Translations under genes and position numbers: made by a program
Part shown: piece after piece, positions 1 to 11,049 of the stretch
Position numbering within the stretch: position 1 is the first letter of the stretch
How the letters are laid out: every line of letters starts with the position of its first letter
The notes under the pieces: model-generated
What the model saw: only the letters and a program-made list of their open reading frames with translations
What the model was told of the DNA's origin: nothing
The model's database searches: none
NCBI GenBank assembly: GCA_030867875.1
Contig: JAOWCC010000655.1
Span: 9,136,269-9,200,268 of the forward strand
Source of the DNA: Actinernus sp. WN-2022
Taxonomy: Eukaryota; Cnidaria; Anthozoa; Actiniaria; Actinernidae
Reading direction: 5' to 3'
DNA length: 64,000 nucleotides

Positions 1-262
1 ATATGGCTTGGATGGTCTTTTACAATCCTTGTTATATATTCGTGCATTTTGAATGATATCTCTTTCAGCAGCAGCTCCACCTTGTTCATCTGTTTCCTTG
101 TATCACAGAAAACAAGTCAAAGGTACACAAAAATACAGATAGACAACACTTATATTATTTTGGTTTGTTATGCAAAATGGTTTATCACATCTCAAAGGAG
201 CAAGTACATTACTACAGTAGCATGGATGAACTTCAGGATATATTTACTAAGTATATACTTAC

Positions 263-1246
263 ATTTAAGGTTGGCCCAATTTCTATTTTCCCATCCTTGA
301 ATGTCAAGGTTTTCTGCTTGGGTCCAACAGGCATATCATGACTTTTCTGCATGTCTGACAATGTTACCTCTTGATGATCTACAAAGTATACAAAAAATAG
401 TCGAATACATGAAATATCAAGTATAATTATGTTTAGTCAGAGCTCTATTTAAACTAGCTTCAGCTTAACTAGATATACAGTACCTAAATAAATAAATATT
501 GATTGATTGAATGAATGAATGGATGAATGGATGAATGAATGAATGAATGAATGAATGAATGAATTAATTAATTAATTAATTAATTTTAAGCTCATTGTAT
601 TATTATTTACATGCTGTAATTTCCCCAGTGGTATTTGCTGAAGGTTCTGTCTGTTCCTGATTGTAAAGAATAAACAGCAAATTAGGTCAACTTTTTTAGT
701 GAAAAAAAACCCACCGTTATCATATAATAAACACAGGATACAGCGACCAAAAAACAAATATTGGTACCTTTGAAACTGGCTGGTGCTTAATACTCTGTTG
801 CATTACAACAATCTTTATTTTCGTCCGGTCCAATATTTCATCGATACAACTGATATCCACCCAAGTATCCCATTCACCATCATAGCGCTGTGTTATTATC
901 TTGTCATCACTCTGTATTTGAACGAAGGTCTTTCTTATGAGTGCTTCGAGATCGGCCATATCTCCACGTTGGATTACGGCCTCTTTCCGAGATTCGCCAA
1001 ATTTAAGCAGCACCTATAACAAAATGCTAACGGTCAGACAAGAGCTGCTTTGTTATGCTTTGTTATGTAAATGTTGACCTTTCAAAACCGCATCAATTAT
1101 TTAAGTAAGTTTATTAAAAATGAAATAGGGTCAAATGTCAGTTATTTATAGGTCTAAAACGATTTAAGTCTTGCTTCGTTGGGACACTTTCAAAAAGAAA
1201 ACTACAGATTGCTTACCTTCAAATTATCCATCTTGTTCGCAGCCAT
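263..1246 (-). CDS. 5' exons of a gene with a PB1-like N-terminal domain (partial, runs off left edge)
   Basis: I do not recognise the full gene. Four exons chain with matching phases on the minus strand: 1246-1217 (start codon, 10 codons, MAANKMDNLK), 1013-768 (82 codons, phase 0), 656-611 (15 codons plus one base) and 378-263 (two bases plus 38 codons). All junctions are GT-AG. The first 90 residues look like a PB1/ubiquitin-like fold: a basic strand (LLKFGESRK) near residue 12 and an acidic stretch (DGEWDTWVDI) near residue 55, as in PB1 interaction domains. Metazoan SAMD3-like proteins have a comparable N-terminus; that link is from memory and uncertain. A fifth exon probably lies at 1 to about 89-96, but two acceptors in two open frames are possible. 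The start codon overlaps a YY1-type motif (CAAAATGGCTGCG), common at metazoan starts. Intron 3 carries a tetranucleotide microsatellite. Confidence 0.6.
505..588. repeat. Tetranucleotide microsatellite (GAAT/GGAT then TTAA)
   Basis: GAAT and GGAT units run into about seven ATTA units, inside intron 3 of the PB1-like gene. Seen directly; no function implied. Confidence 0.9.
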
Positions 1247-1305
1247 TTTGAAGCGTGACGAACCTACTTCCCAGCTGTCTCTGCGCCCTTAATCCAAGAT
1301 GGCGT
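1240..1305 (-). promoter_or_regulatory. YY1-type motifs at the 5' end of the PB1-like gene
   Basis: The start codon lies in CAAAATGGCTGCG (minus strand, 1240-1251), and a second copy, CAAGATGGCG, is on the plus strand at 1295-1304. In animals such motifs sit at transcription and translation starts of broadly expressed genes. The two copies in opposite orientation would fit a short, possibly bidirectional promoter. No TATA box is seen. Regulatory role is inferred. Confidence 0.35.
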
Positions 1306-1607
1306 CTTGGTTGGGGCCCAGGCCTCCAACTGTCAAAAGTCAAAAGACCCGACCCTGGGCTTCGATAGACGATCAAAATTTCCCACCACGGACAGACTTC
1401 CTATGTCAAATCCCCTGCCTATGCCCGGCCTCCCCCCCCCCCTGCGGCTTAACATTGATAGGTGCATAAACAATAATTTGTTGAACTTGGATTAACCTTT
1501 GGTGGCAAAAATCAAATATAACACTTAGAGATATTAGTTTTCTTTTAGTTAATCTAATGATTCAATTAATTATTAACATTATTTTTACTACTACTTACTT
1601 CCTACAG

Positions 1608-1770
1608 GTATATTCTAACCCAAACCGATTACTTTAGTAAGTATGTTGAAGCCTGTCCACTTGAAGACAAAAGTGCCTTGAGTGTTGCTAAAGGACTGTA
1701 CAAGAGATTTTGCAGACATGGTGCTCCTGTCCACATCATTTCTGATCAAGGTCGGGAATTTGTTAACCAG
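1608..1770 (+). CDS. Integrase core exon (Ginger-like element, exon 1 seen)
   Basis: Acceptor CCTACAG at 1607, donor GTAATG at 1771. It enters with one base left over from a missing upstream exon, then reads YILTQTDYFSKYVEA to FVNQ. Contains the second Asp of the DDE triad. Confidence 0.75.
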
Positions 1771-1975
1771 GTAATGTGCAGAACCTAACAATTAGTAGTT
1801 ACACAGAAAAATAAATAATCACATAATCATGTCACTGTAATCATGGCAAAGAAACTTCTCCATGATTGCCTTTATTCAATAGTCTGTAGAGTGCTCTTCT
1901 GGCTAGTACATAATTATGCATGTTCACAATAATATTACAACTAGTACTGGCTACACTTCTCTTACTGTGTTACAG

Positions 1976-2082
1976 GTATCTGATGAGCTGTTTCTGAAGT
2001 TTGGCATAAAGCACAGAATAACATCAGCTTACCACCCTCAATCAAATGGTCTGGATGAAAGGACAAATCAGACCCTGAAGAG
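1976..2082 (+). CDS. Integrase core exon with catalytic Glu (exon 2 seen)
   Basis: Phase 0 in, phase 2 out. Reads VSDELFLKFGIKHRITSAY and on through the YHPQSNG-x-x-E signature of retroviral-type integrases. The donor AG|GTCAGA joins exon 3 to give Arg. Confidence 0.75.
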
Positions 2083-2528
2083 GTCAGACTCAGTAAAAAG
2101 TGATAAACATTGTCCATGTACATGCATGTAATTATTGAATTAAACAATTATTCAAAAGGCAGAACTGCTATTCTATCATTTCTTATCTTGTGAGATGGAA
2201 CTCAACAGACACAGCTAAGAAATATTATTTGTATGAAAATGAAAAATATGACATTGGACAAGGCCTTTTTTCAAAATATGCATGCTTCAATAATGCACAA
2301 ACAATTATTCTTTGCAAGATTAGCCTAAGTAGCACATTTGACTAAATTGACAATTCTCCAAGCTGAACTGCAAGCAGTCAATTCTTGTATGCATTCGAGG
2401 GAGAATTTAGAACTTGACCAAGGTGACTTATGCTGTTGTTGCACAGACTCCTTAATTATGGTCATATTATGTTCACAAATTTGCTACTGTACTAAACATT
2501 ATTCAATATCATTTTATTGGTATCACAG

Positions 2529-4554
2529 AATTCTAAGAAAGCTTATGGACAATAAAGAAGATGACTGGGATGAGTACCTTGATGGAGCATTGTTTGCCCT
2601 GAACACAAATGTCAGTGCAAGCACCAAGTACAGCCCCTTCTTTATTGTGCATGGAAGAACACCACGCCTTCCATACCAAGCAGAGGTGGAGGGGGATATG
2701 CATGCTAACTCTTCAGATATACAGGAGGAAGACAGTATTTCTGAATATGTCCAGCAAATGTGTAAACTACAGGAAGCAATGTTTCCCAAGGTTTTGAAGA
2801 ATATTGAAGGTGCACAAGAGAAACAAAAGGTGCAGTACAAAAAAAGAAAATCCCTCAGCTCCAGCTGCAGTATCAAGGATGGGGACTTAGTACTGAAAAG
2901 AAACATGCTGCAAAAGACTAAAATGGGCCATAAGATGGAAGATAATTGGCTTGGTCCATACACTGCTTTTGCAGTGAATGAGGACAATGGCTCATGCAAT
3001 CTGAAAGATGCCAAGGGGAAAATTCTAAAGCAAAGAATTTCCCTGAAACAGTTGCGGCCTTACATGTCAAGTACAGCATCTCAGGCCAGCTGTCCTACTT
3101 CCAGCTCTGTTCCCTGTAGTCTCCCTACACAGCAGCTGCCAAGTCTCCCTACCAAGCAGCCTACTAGTTGTGAAGAGAGTGACGACCAAGCAAAGGCACA
3201 CTGCAGCACCTTGCCTTCAGATTATAAGCCAAATGTGTCAGGTCACCCAGCTGATGAGAAGGGAGTGTTAGATTCCAATGTGTCTATAAAGCCAACTGTG
3301 TCAAGTCACCCAGCTGACGAGGAGGGAGCGTTAGATTCCAATGTGTCTAAGCCAACTATTTCAAGTAACCTAGCTGACAAGGAGGGTGTGTCAGATACTG
3401 AAGAGACCTGTGATGATAATGATAATACAGCCCACAAAAAAATGGTTAGCATTGTAGAGGGGAAGACAGAAGAAGAACTGGAAGAAACTAAAAGAAAAGT
3501 TATTCCTGATCTTAAAAGAATTGTACATGGAACACATTATAGCTGGCGTTACCAGTTACAAACTTCAGGAAGGTGTGACAAATATCCAGAACTGGGGCGA
3601 GCCGACCTAAAGTTCAATATAAATATTGGAGGTGTTACTGACCAGCAATGCCAACAAATTATAGAGCACCTTCAAGAGGCATTCCCTGGAGTTGAAAGTA
3701 ACACCATCCTAAAGGCCCTTCTTCCAGAGGCAATCCTCCGGCTTTGTAAATTAACACTTGGTGTCACACTTGAAGAGGCTGACATTTACATGAAAAAGTG
3801 TACAGAAGTATCAAGCCAAAAGCTCAGACAACACTGGCTGAAGAAGTCTAAAAAACAAAAGGCAGCCCTTGGAAAAAGATCAGTGGCAGCACATGCAGCA
3901 CACCATAGTAACCAGTCTCAAAACAAAAAAAGGAAAATACATCAAGATTTGGGCACTGACCATGTGGAAATTACATCAGAGGTACCAAGGATCCCTGACA
4001 GGATGAAACGCCCAATCTTCAAAAATAAATTAAGTCAGAAAGACTACAACATCATCAATGGAAATGGTTGTCTGAATGATGAGCATGTGATGGCTGCACA
4101 AAATATTCTTCACCAGCAATTTCCCTTGGTGGATGGTTTCTATTCCACTTCATTGGGCGTGGTAGGTCAGTTTAGCCCATTACAATCTGAATTTGTACAA
4201 ATCCTCCATACTGGAGGATTTCACTGGGTGACAGTTAGTAACATTTTATCTAACAATCAGAGCATGGTCAATCTATATGACAGCCTATATCATGGCATCA
4301 TAGGGCAAACCAAGGCACAGATTGCAAGCCTCCTTCACACTGAAAGCAGCAAAGTTGTTGTCATGGCAGAGCCAGTCCAGCAGCAAGTTAACAGTGTGGA
4401 CTGTGGTGTTTTTGCAATCACATTTGCCACAGCTCTCTGCTTTGGACTGAAACCAGTCAACCTTCTTTTCAACAGAAGACAAATAAGGCAACACCTGTGG
4501 CTATGCCTTTCAAACAAAGTATTCACCATGTTCCCCTATTCTAAGATTGATTAA
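2529..4554 (+). CDS. Integrase C-terminus plus Ulp1-like cysteine protease exon
   Basis: A long open exon after the acceptor TATCACAG at 2528. The frame stays open upstream to 2338, but that part is intron. Order: integrase tail (to about 2760), WLGPY module (about 2880-3065), a Ser/Thr/Pro-rich linker with two or three copies of a 23-residue repeat ending HPADE (about 3225-3400), a helical unknown domain (3480-3830), a basic KKSKKQK stretch, and the C48 protease (about 4000-4500). Confidence 0.75.
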
Positions 4555-4752
4555 AGTCCAGGTCTGCTAAAGAGAGTGAGCTTCGATGTTCACTGCTCCT
4601 GTCGGATGCCATACAATCCAGATGATAAAGTGCCAATGGTCCAATGCGATTCCTGTGTTACATGGTTCCATCAAACCTGTGAACAGATACCAGATGTTTT
4701 CTTCAGAAATGCAACAGCAAAAATGTGGCTATGTTCCACCTGCAAGGTCTAA
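4555..4752 (+). pseudogene. PHD finger cut off by an in-frame TAA
   Basis: Same frame as the exon before it. Cys-x-Cys (HCSCRMP), CDSC, WFHQTC and CSTC give the C4HC3 zinc pattern. The spacing is intact, so the stop at 4552 is probably a late mutation, or the product is made by read-through or splicing. Confidence 0.65.
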
Positions 4753-5519
4753 TTGAAACAGGAAATGCAGTGGATATAAACCAGCTATTAATAGTTCAAC
4801 AGATTATACTATATGTATTAAATTCATAACAAGTTGTAGCTACATAATGACACAATAAGCTACTTCAACCAGGGCCACCCAACCCAACAAAATACAACCA
4901 ATCCCAAAACGAATTGAAAACAAAAGAGCTAGACTTTCTTGACCGTCTCAGTCAATCATATTCAAAATCCAGACAGTACACATGGTAGAATTAACTACAT
5001 GGTCTAATTAACCTTCATTGTTGGTTTTGAAAATTGTGAAGCCTTGACACTGATTGGCTGAGTCAACAAAATACTGAAATTGGTTGTATTCTGTTGGGTG
5101 GCCCCAGTTGAATTTGTCACACAGTAATTATATAGGGCCATGCATGCACTGAAAGGAGACTTTGCAATCGTGTTGCACATTAATTTAGTAGGATTCAAAA
5201 TAATGATAAAATCCAACTTTCGTGACTGTGTGATTACTCTGCAGGCTCATTGTTCATTAATATCAGTATAATCCTGCAATCTAAAACAATCATAAATGCT
5301 GAATAGTAATTTAATGTACAAATGGCTGACTGCATTACTCTGAACCAGCTAGTATAACTTAACCATGACTGTTGACAGTTATGCAGTGTCAATGGAACAA
5401 TTTCGTTTTTTTATTAGAGTCAAGAGTGTAAATGTTTATTCTCTTAATTTAATCTGGCTAAAATACATGTATACAGTGTCAGTGTATGACTACCCTGCTT
5501 AATCAGAGCTTCTTTTCAC
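4753..5519. other. Intergenic, no gene seen
   Basis: AT-rich sequence with short open frames only. No domain, RNA or clear repeat was recognised. Confidence 0.5.
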
Positions 5520-6425
5520 GGTGGGCACAAACGACCATAAAAACGGCATCAGTTCTATATTTTAAAAGGTTTTCAATGCAGACGATTGAATTTTGGTAGA
5601 AGGATGTAGAATCGAAAAAGGAATATAACCTGATTTTTTTAAGCTATGTTACTACCATCGTGACGTCACAATGACGTCATTTATCCATTTGTAATACGTT
5701 TCTTGCAACTGTTCATTATCTCTAAAAACGAAATGTCGTATATTGTTAAAATCTACTCGTGATGAGAATGAAGGAATCGAAAACCCGATGTCGATTGGTT
5801 AAGGAAATCAAAAGTTATGAAAGTTTGAATTTTGTCCTTTTTCCCGCCAAAATTTGGCGGGAAATAAACACCACAAAAGCATTTATAAAAACATCGCTTC
5901 ATTCATTTTTTAGAGTTGTAAATATTGTTGCATGACATTTTGTCCAATCATAAAACACGTTGGTGGCTAAAATCGTATGTTTTTTGAATTTTGAATTTTT
6001 ATCCATAACCGGCTTAAAATTGAAGTCATATTTTCAGGAACGTCATTATGACGTCTTACTTTTTTATACATGCCCTTAGAAAAAAATCCTTTGAGTCATT
6101 TTCGAGTTTTAGTGATGAAATGCGCTACTCTGGCACTCAAAACCCACATTATTTTCTTTTCTTGATTTTTTAACAATAGGCAGCCTTATTTAGGTATGAC
6201 ACCTGACGTCACTAAATATGACGTCATAGCAACAGTCATTCCTCTATAACTTTTGCTATAATAGTCGTAGAACGTTCAAATTTGCGCCAAAGGAATGTGT
6301 GTCATGAAGGCCCTTTGATGGTGTAGTCTGTTTGTAACATCTATTAAAGGGGGAATTTTACCAAAAAAGGAGGCATCACTTATGACGTCACAACAACGTC
6401 ATCATACTAACATAAAACACCTAAA
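5520..6425. repeat. Intergenic block rich in GACGTCA (CRE-like) motifs
   Basis: TGACGTCA or near copies occur in pairs at about 5659-5680, 6040-6055, 6205-6228 and 6381-6400. No coding frame is seen. The spread suggests an old repeat; GACGTC motifs recur in other inverted-repeat elements of this window (54198-54511, 50961, 59123). CREB-type binding is possible but not shown. Confidence 0.4.
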
Positions 6426-7375
6426 ATATGCAGTTTCATTTTGTTAACAAGTCACCAACATTTCTTCAAATTGAGACTATAAGTAAAGAAATGGTTTTAA
6501 TTTTAATTATTTGTCCACGCTCACTGATGCCGATTTTGACGTACTTTATGCCCGACGTGTTTTTTTTTCTTTGCGTTTTCTGCTTCGATCTTCTTACAGT
6601 TACATATCTTAGTCTTGCTCGTAACTTTAACACGTACTCACCATCATGTGTTTATACGTGTATAAATGAAATACTACTACTACTTACCTTGAAAACTCTC
6701 AAGGTAAGAAAACAAAGAAAGGAAGCTCTGCTAGGTAATTTTCTCATTACTTTCGATTCCCTTGAGGCTTGAGCCGTTGAGGACGGAAAAAGAACGATCA
6801 GGACATTACTCGCATGTTGTGAATGGTGTTTAATATATTAGCACTTAAATCAACAATCTTACATTACCCAAGGAAGGCTTCATCTTACAGGTTTTGAGAC
6901 ATGCAGCCTGTTTTCTGATTTTACTACAGCGTTTACATTCATTACTGACATATTTTTTAGTCACACAGTCGTCGTTCTTGTTTCTTGATGGACGAGCGAC
7001 ATGGATATGCAAGTTTAAACTTTAATACTTCGACTGTATTTATACTTTATTAAAAGCTTTATAAATCCAACTATTTTTACTTACCTTGTCAACTTCACTA
7101 TGTACAGGTTACTTAGCCATTAGAGAGTAATATTGTCGACCAAAAACAAACTTCCGACACACAAATTCAAGATATTCCCTCTCCGAGGCCGAGGGAAACG
7201 AGTAGCACTAAAATATTCCGAGGGGAGGGGAGGGGGAAACACTCTGCACTAGTGCCAGGCGTGCGGGGGAACACTCTCCACTGGGAAACGCGCAGCACTG
7301 TGACAGCGGCCATCACGTCAGCGCGTGCCCAGTCCAGTCTTTTTATGATCCATGTTGAAATACGCAACAAAATAC
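6426..7375. other. Intergenic, no gene seen
   Basis: An open frame of 114 codons at 6428-6772 has no recognisable motif and biased composition, and is not called. A GA/GC-rich stretch with near-repeated GGGGGAAAC segments lies at 7180-7300. Confidence 0.45.
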
Positions 7376-8000
7376 ACGTTTAAGCACAGGATTACCATCC
7401 TCAAAATTGGTTTTGGGCTTGCTGTGGCTTCGTCAGTTGTCAAACGGATTTCCCCCGGATTTTGCCTTGTTTACCTCAAATTTGCAGGATGAATATAGCG
7501 TTAATTCTAAAGTTGAAATCTTTAAACTTGTATCAAAATAAACTTTAGTTTTTTATATTTACCAGTTCTGTGTGCCTTCTTGTCGTCCTATGCATTTTAA
7601 AGATGCTACAGGTTATGGTCGAGTACGTCCTTCATATAGATGAATGCTGACAAGGCCTGCAACTAGAGGCCGCCAAACAGCTAAACACTACTCGATTACC
7701 CGCCAAAATTCCCCTTAAATCTAATCACTTGCTCGTCTACTTTGGAAATATGAAAGAACGATTATCCATGGACATCCTGGCCAAGTTTGAGGTCAAATGA
7801 TGCGAGAGAAGAGCATAAAAAACACTCTCGAAGTCAGAATTTTAGCTGCAGACATCGCTGTCCTTTCAAAATTTAACGGTCGCCGCCGAGTAGAATTCTC
7901 TTCTCCTCCCCTCCCCACTCGCTAATATTTTTGCAGCCAAATGCAAACTCACCAGGTCAACACAGTAGAATTTTCCACTAAATCTGTAATACGTTTCCCA
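7376..8000 (+). mobile_element. 5' region fragment of the same LINE family as 12550-21115
   Basis: About 600 bp match, in inverted orientation, the sequence that precedes ORF1 of the minus-strand LINE (20290-21115); shared blocks include the stretch around 7600-7640 and 7660-7980. The right-hand copy carries an extra 190 bp at 20640-20830. This copy stops before ORF1. Confidence 0.65.
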
Positions 8001-8011
8001 GCGTTTTGAAC

Positions 8012-8333
8012 CACAGGCAGCCCAAGCTCTAAATATCAAGCTAATACTTACAGCGTTTGAATGGGAATTTCAACGAGCTAGAAATACGAAAGAATTAATG
8101 AATAAAATGCCTTACCTTGCTTCCATAGTGTATTACTTAAGGGGAGCAGAGGAAATGAAAACTCGCTAAAATCGCTTCATATGAACCCTGTTACCACACA
8201 GACAGCAAGTAATACACTATGGAAGCAAGGTAAGGCATTTTATTCATTAATTCTTTCGTATTTCTAGCTCGTTGAAATTCCCATACAAACACTGTAAGTA
8301 TGAGCTAGATATTTAGAGCTTGGGCTGCCTGTG
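8012..8333. mobile_element. Foldback MITE with 127-bp arms and 7-bp target duplication
   Basis: Arms 8012-8138 and 8207-8333 are near-perfect inverted copies around a 68-bp loop. The ends are CACAGGCAGCCCAA and its complement. TTTGAAC flanks both sides (8005-8011 and 8334-8340), a target-site duplication. It has no coding capacity, so it is non-autonomous. Confidence 0.8.
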
Positions 8334-8552
8334 TTTGAACTAGCTACGGACAAGATTTTAATAGCGGCAAAAAATAGTTTTCTAGTTAATCGTGACAGCA
8401 GATGTATACGAAACAGAATCAGGCAAATATTTGCTTTCCAGTAGTCAGCCAAATTCTCAACCCTACGATATTCTCGAGCTCTCTGGCGGTCGTTCTTTAG
8501 TTTTTACTCAGAGTTCTTCAGTTTCTCAGAAGAAGCGGAAGATGAACCGGCA

Positions 8553-8640
8553 GGTACAAAATGCAGACTGAAAAATGCAGACTGCAGACTGGAAAATGCA
8601 GACTGGAAAATGCAGACTCAAAAATGCAGACCAGACAAAA
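8553..8640 (+). repeat. Subterminal 14-bp tandem repeats, left end
   Basis: About five copies of GCAGACTGGAAAAT with small variants directly inside the end of the foldback element. Similar arrays lie at 9520-9570 (same strand) and, inverted, at 9388-9490. Confidence 0.8.
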
Positions 8641-9387
8641 TCAATAAGAAACATCTATCGGTCTGTAACAGGGCGACTCTGCAAGGCTTTAGATGACGTA
8701 GATCCTTATTTTTTTGGGTTATACATGTCTTATGCGGGGTCTTGCTTTTTTCTTGACTGCATGCCGGCGCCAGCCACGCCGTGTATGCGAGCCACGCCGA
8801 ATACGAATACCCTGACCCTATCCCATGACAATATTTCCTTAAACAAACAGAAAGGAAAAGCTATGTATTCCGAGGCCCCTACGACTTTATACCCCGTCAA
8901 CGTTAACCGTTAACTGAAAAACGTTTCAAGCTTGAGCGCCCAGGAAAACGACGTTTAGTGTTGAGGACTAGTTTGTGGTTTAAGTTCACAGGTAAAGGAC
9001 GATCGTTTTAATAGACAAGAAAGTTCAAGAAAGTCCTTTAATAGCCCCTCCAAGAACAATTTATATATAATTGGAGAGGCTGATTTGGGCTTCCTGTGCA
9101 TAGAAGAAGATGGGACTGAATCAATTTAACGAAGAAAGGACCCGGCTAAATACGAACGTAATTAAAAAGTAAGTAAATAATTCAAAATACCTCTGAATAT
9201 ATAGCTATTCGTTTCTGTTTGTTAAGGAAATATTGTCATGAAAAGCTCGTATTCGGCGTGGCTCGCATACACGGCGTGGCTGGCCCCGCATAAGACGTGT
9301 ATAACCCAAAAAAATAAGGATCTAAGTCATCTAAAGCTTTGCAGAGTCGCCCTGTTACATACCGATAGATGTTTCTTATTGATTTTG

Positions 9388-9490
9388 TCTGGTCTGCATT
9401 TTCCAGTCTTTATTTTCCAGTCTTTATTTTCCAGTCTTTATTTTCCAGTCTGCATTTTCCAGTCTGCAGTCTGCATTTTTCAGTCTGCAT
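9388..9490 (-). repeat. Subterminal 14-bp tandem repeats, inner end
   Basis: About seven copies of ATTTTCCAGTCTGC/ATTTTCCAGTCTTT, the complement of the left-end array. They show that 8548-9503 itself looks like a unit with two ends. Confidence 0.8.
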
Positions 9491-9725
9491 TTTGTACCTG
9501 CCGTGATCGAGACACCGGCAGGTACAAAATGCAGACTGGAAAATGCAGACCGGAAATGCAGACCAGACAAAATTCAATAAGAAACATCTATCGGTCTGTA
9601 ACAGGGCAACTCTGTCTTAGATCCTTTTTTGGGGGGGTTATACACGTCTTTTGCGGGGTCTTGCTTTTTTCTTGACTGCATGCCGGCGCCAGCCTAGCCT
9701 GTTCACAGGCCCTGGATACTAAAAA

Positions 9726-9920
9726 AACTAAAAGAAGGCGGAATGGGGAGAGAAAGAGGAAAAAATAGGACGTGAAAGAAGGGGGAATGGGGAGAGAAAG
9801 AGGAAAATGGAACAGGCTCTCTTTCCCTCCCCTTCTCCCCAGTGCCCCTCTTCTTTTCGTCCGCCATTTTGTTTTCGCCACGTTTTATTTTCGTCATTTT
9901 CCCCAGTATCTAGAGCCTGT
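9726..9920. repeat. Insert with short inverted ends inside the foldback element
   Basis: Sequence absent from the sister arm. It begins CCTGTTCACAGGCCCTGGATACT (9698) and ends AGTATCTAGAGCCTGTGAACAGG (9904-9929), an imperfect inverted pair. It contains a duplicated purine-rich 40-mer (GAATGGGGAGAGAAAGAGGA at 9740 and 9784). Probably a MITE nested in one arm. Confidence 0.55.
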
Positions 9921-10399
9921 GAACAGGCTAGCGCCAGCCACGCCGTGTATGCGAGCCACGCCGAATACGAGATTTTCATGACAATATTTCCTTAACAAAC
10001 AGAAAGGAAAAGCTATGTTATCCGAGGTATTTTGAATTATTTACTTACTTTTTAATTACGTTCGTATTTAGCCGGGTCCTTTGAATTCTTCGTTAAATTG
10101 ATTCAGTCCCATCTTCTTCTGTCCATTTTAATTTATTGCTATGCACAGGAAGCCCAAATTAGCCTCCAATTATATATAAATTGTTCTTGGAGGGGCTATT
10201 AAATTAAGTCAATTAAGGATTTTCTTGAACTTTCTCGTCTATTAAAACGATCGTCCTTTACCTGTGAACTTAAGCCACAAACTACTCCTCAACACTAAAC
10301 GTCGTTTTCCTGGGCGCTCAAGCTTGAAACGTTTTTCAGTTAACGGTTAACGTTGACGGGGTATAAAGTCGTAGGGGCCTAGGGTTAGTGCATGTGACG

Positions 10400-11049
10400 T
10401 TTTAATAAACCTCCTTTTGAGAACGAGTGCTAACTCTCTTATCCACGTTTCAAAGACGGATCTAAGACCTCAAAAAAAATCGCCCATAGGTATTGCATTT
10501 AACAGTATGGTCACCGTGAGATCTGTTGCCGCGCGGCCAGTCACCCATGATCCGACAACAAACCTCGCCCAATCCGTATAAAGTGGACACCCCGGCAGAA
10601 TAATCCCATTACTAGAACGATTATGAGTATTATGTTGCAATCAATCAACTTCACACCGGTGTTAGCTTAGAACTTTTCCGCAATTCGCTTTATCGGTTTA
10701 TTTGATACAGTTCTAGAGCAATTACAGTATTGTAAACAGCGTTGTAAAGTAAACTGTCATCGAAATAATCTTGTGTATTGTATAAAGATACGATCAAGGA
10801 CTTTGACCAGCCACTGAGAGTTCCAGAAGTTAATTCTGTACAAGGTGCGATGGAACTTGCAGACTTCTCTGACTGGCAAGGAAAAGAGCGACTGTCTCAA
10901 GCCGTTGCACGCGTCAATGATATCTTGGTGGACATGCAACTCAAGTCTTTAAGCGCAATGAAGCAGTCTTCCATTTGCAAATATATATCCCAATTCTTGT
11001 GTGTACAGATTTATGTACAGACATGAACTCACAATGATGACATCATATC
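10400..11049. other. Core of the foldback element; possible captured exon at 10790-10975
   Basis: One open stretch (about 10780-10975, plus) has coding-like composition, including VQGAMELADFSDWQGKE and AVARVNDILVDMQLKS. I recognise no family, and splice sites are not clear. Gene capture is known for Mutator-like elements, so this could be a carried host exon; chance is equally possible. Confidence 0.25.

Larger units (their letters stand above)
1608..4752 (+). mobile_element. 5'-truncated Ginger/Gypsy-type integrase gene with Ulp1-like protease and PHD finger
   Basis: Three exons chain in frame: 1608-1770, 1976-2082 and 2529-4752, all GT-AG. Exon 1 encodes the integrase core with TDYFSKYVEA and the second catalytic Asp in SDQGREF. 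Exon 2 carries HRITSAYHPQSNG and the catalytic Glu (LDERTNQ). Exon 3 has the C-terminal integrase segment (LVLKRNMLQKT, WLGPY), a Lys-rich linker, then a C48/Ulp1-like protease with His (GGFHWVTV, near 4222), Asp (NLYDSL) and Cys (DCGVF, near 4400). After a TAA at 4552-4554 the same frame continues for 65 codons and encodes a C4HC3 PHD finger (about 4590-4749) ending at TAA 4750-4752. The upstream exons with the HHCC zinc finger and first catalytic Asp are missing: the adjacent 360 bp hold nothing integrase-like. Integrase, Ulp1 and PHD together recall Ginger DNA transposons. It is a decayed copy, or a host-retained fragment read with stop read-through. No terminal inverted repeats were found. 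Confidence 0.8.

Noticed and set aside
2338..2528. Upstream extension of the integrase exon
   Set aside because: Open by chance; the acceptor at 2528 joins in phase to exon 2 and restores the integrase motif.
2523..3014. 163-codon minus-strand ORF
   Set aside because: Shadow of the integrase exon on the opposite strand.
6428..6772. 114-codon ORF
   Set aside because: No motif, hydrophobic and Leu/Phe-rich from AT-rich DNA, no splice context.
9238..9675. 145-codon ORF and its neighbours at 9588-9995
   Set aside because: Made of the tandem 14-mers and purine-rich repeats of the foldback element.
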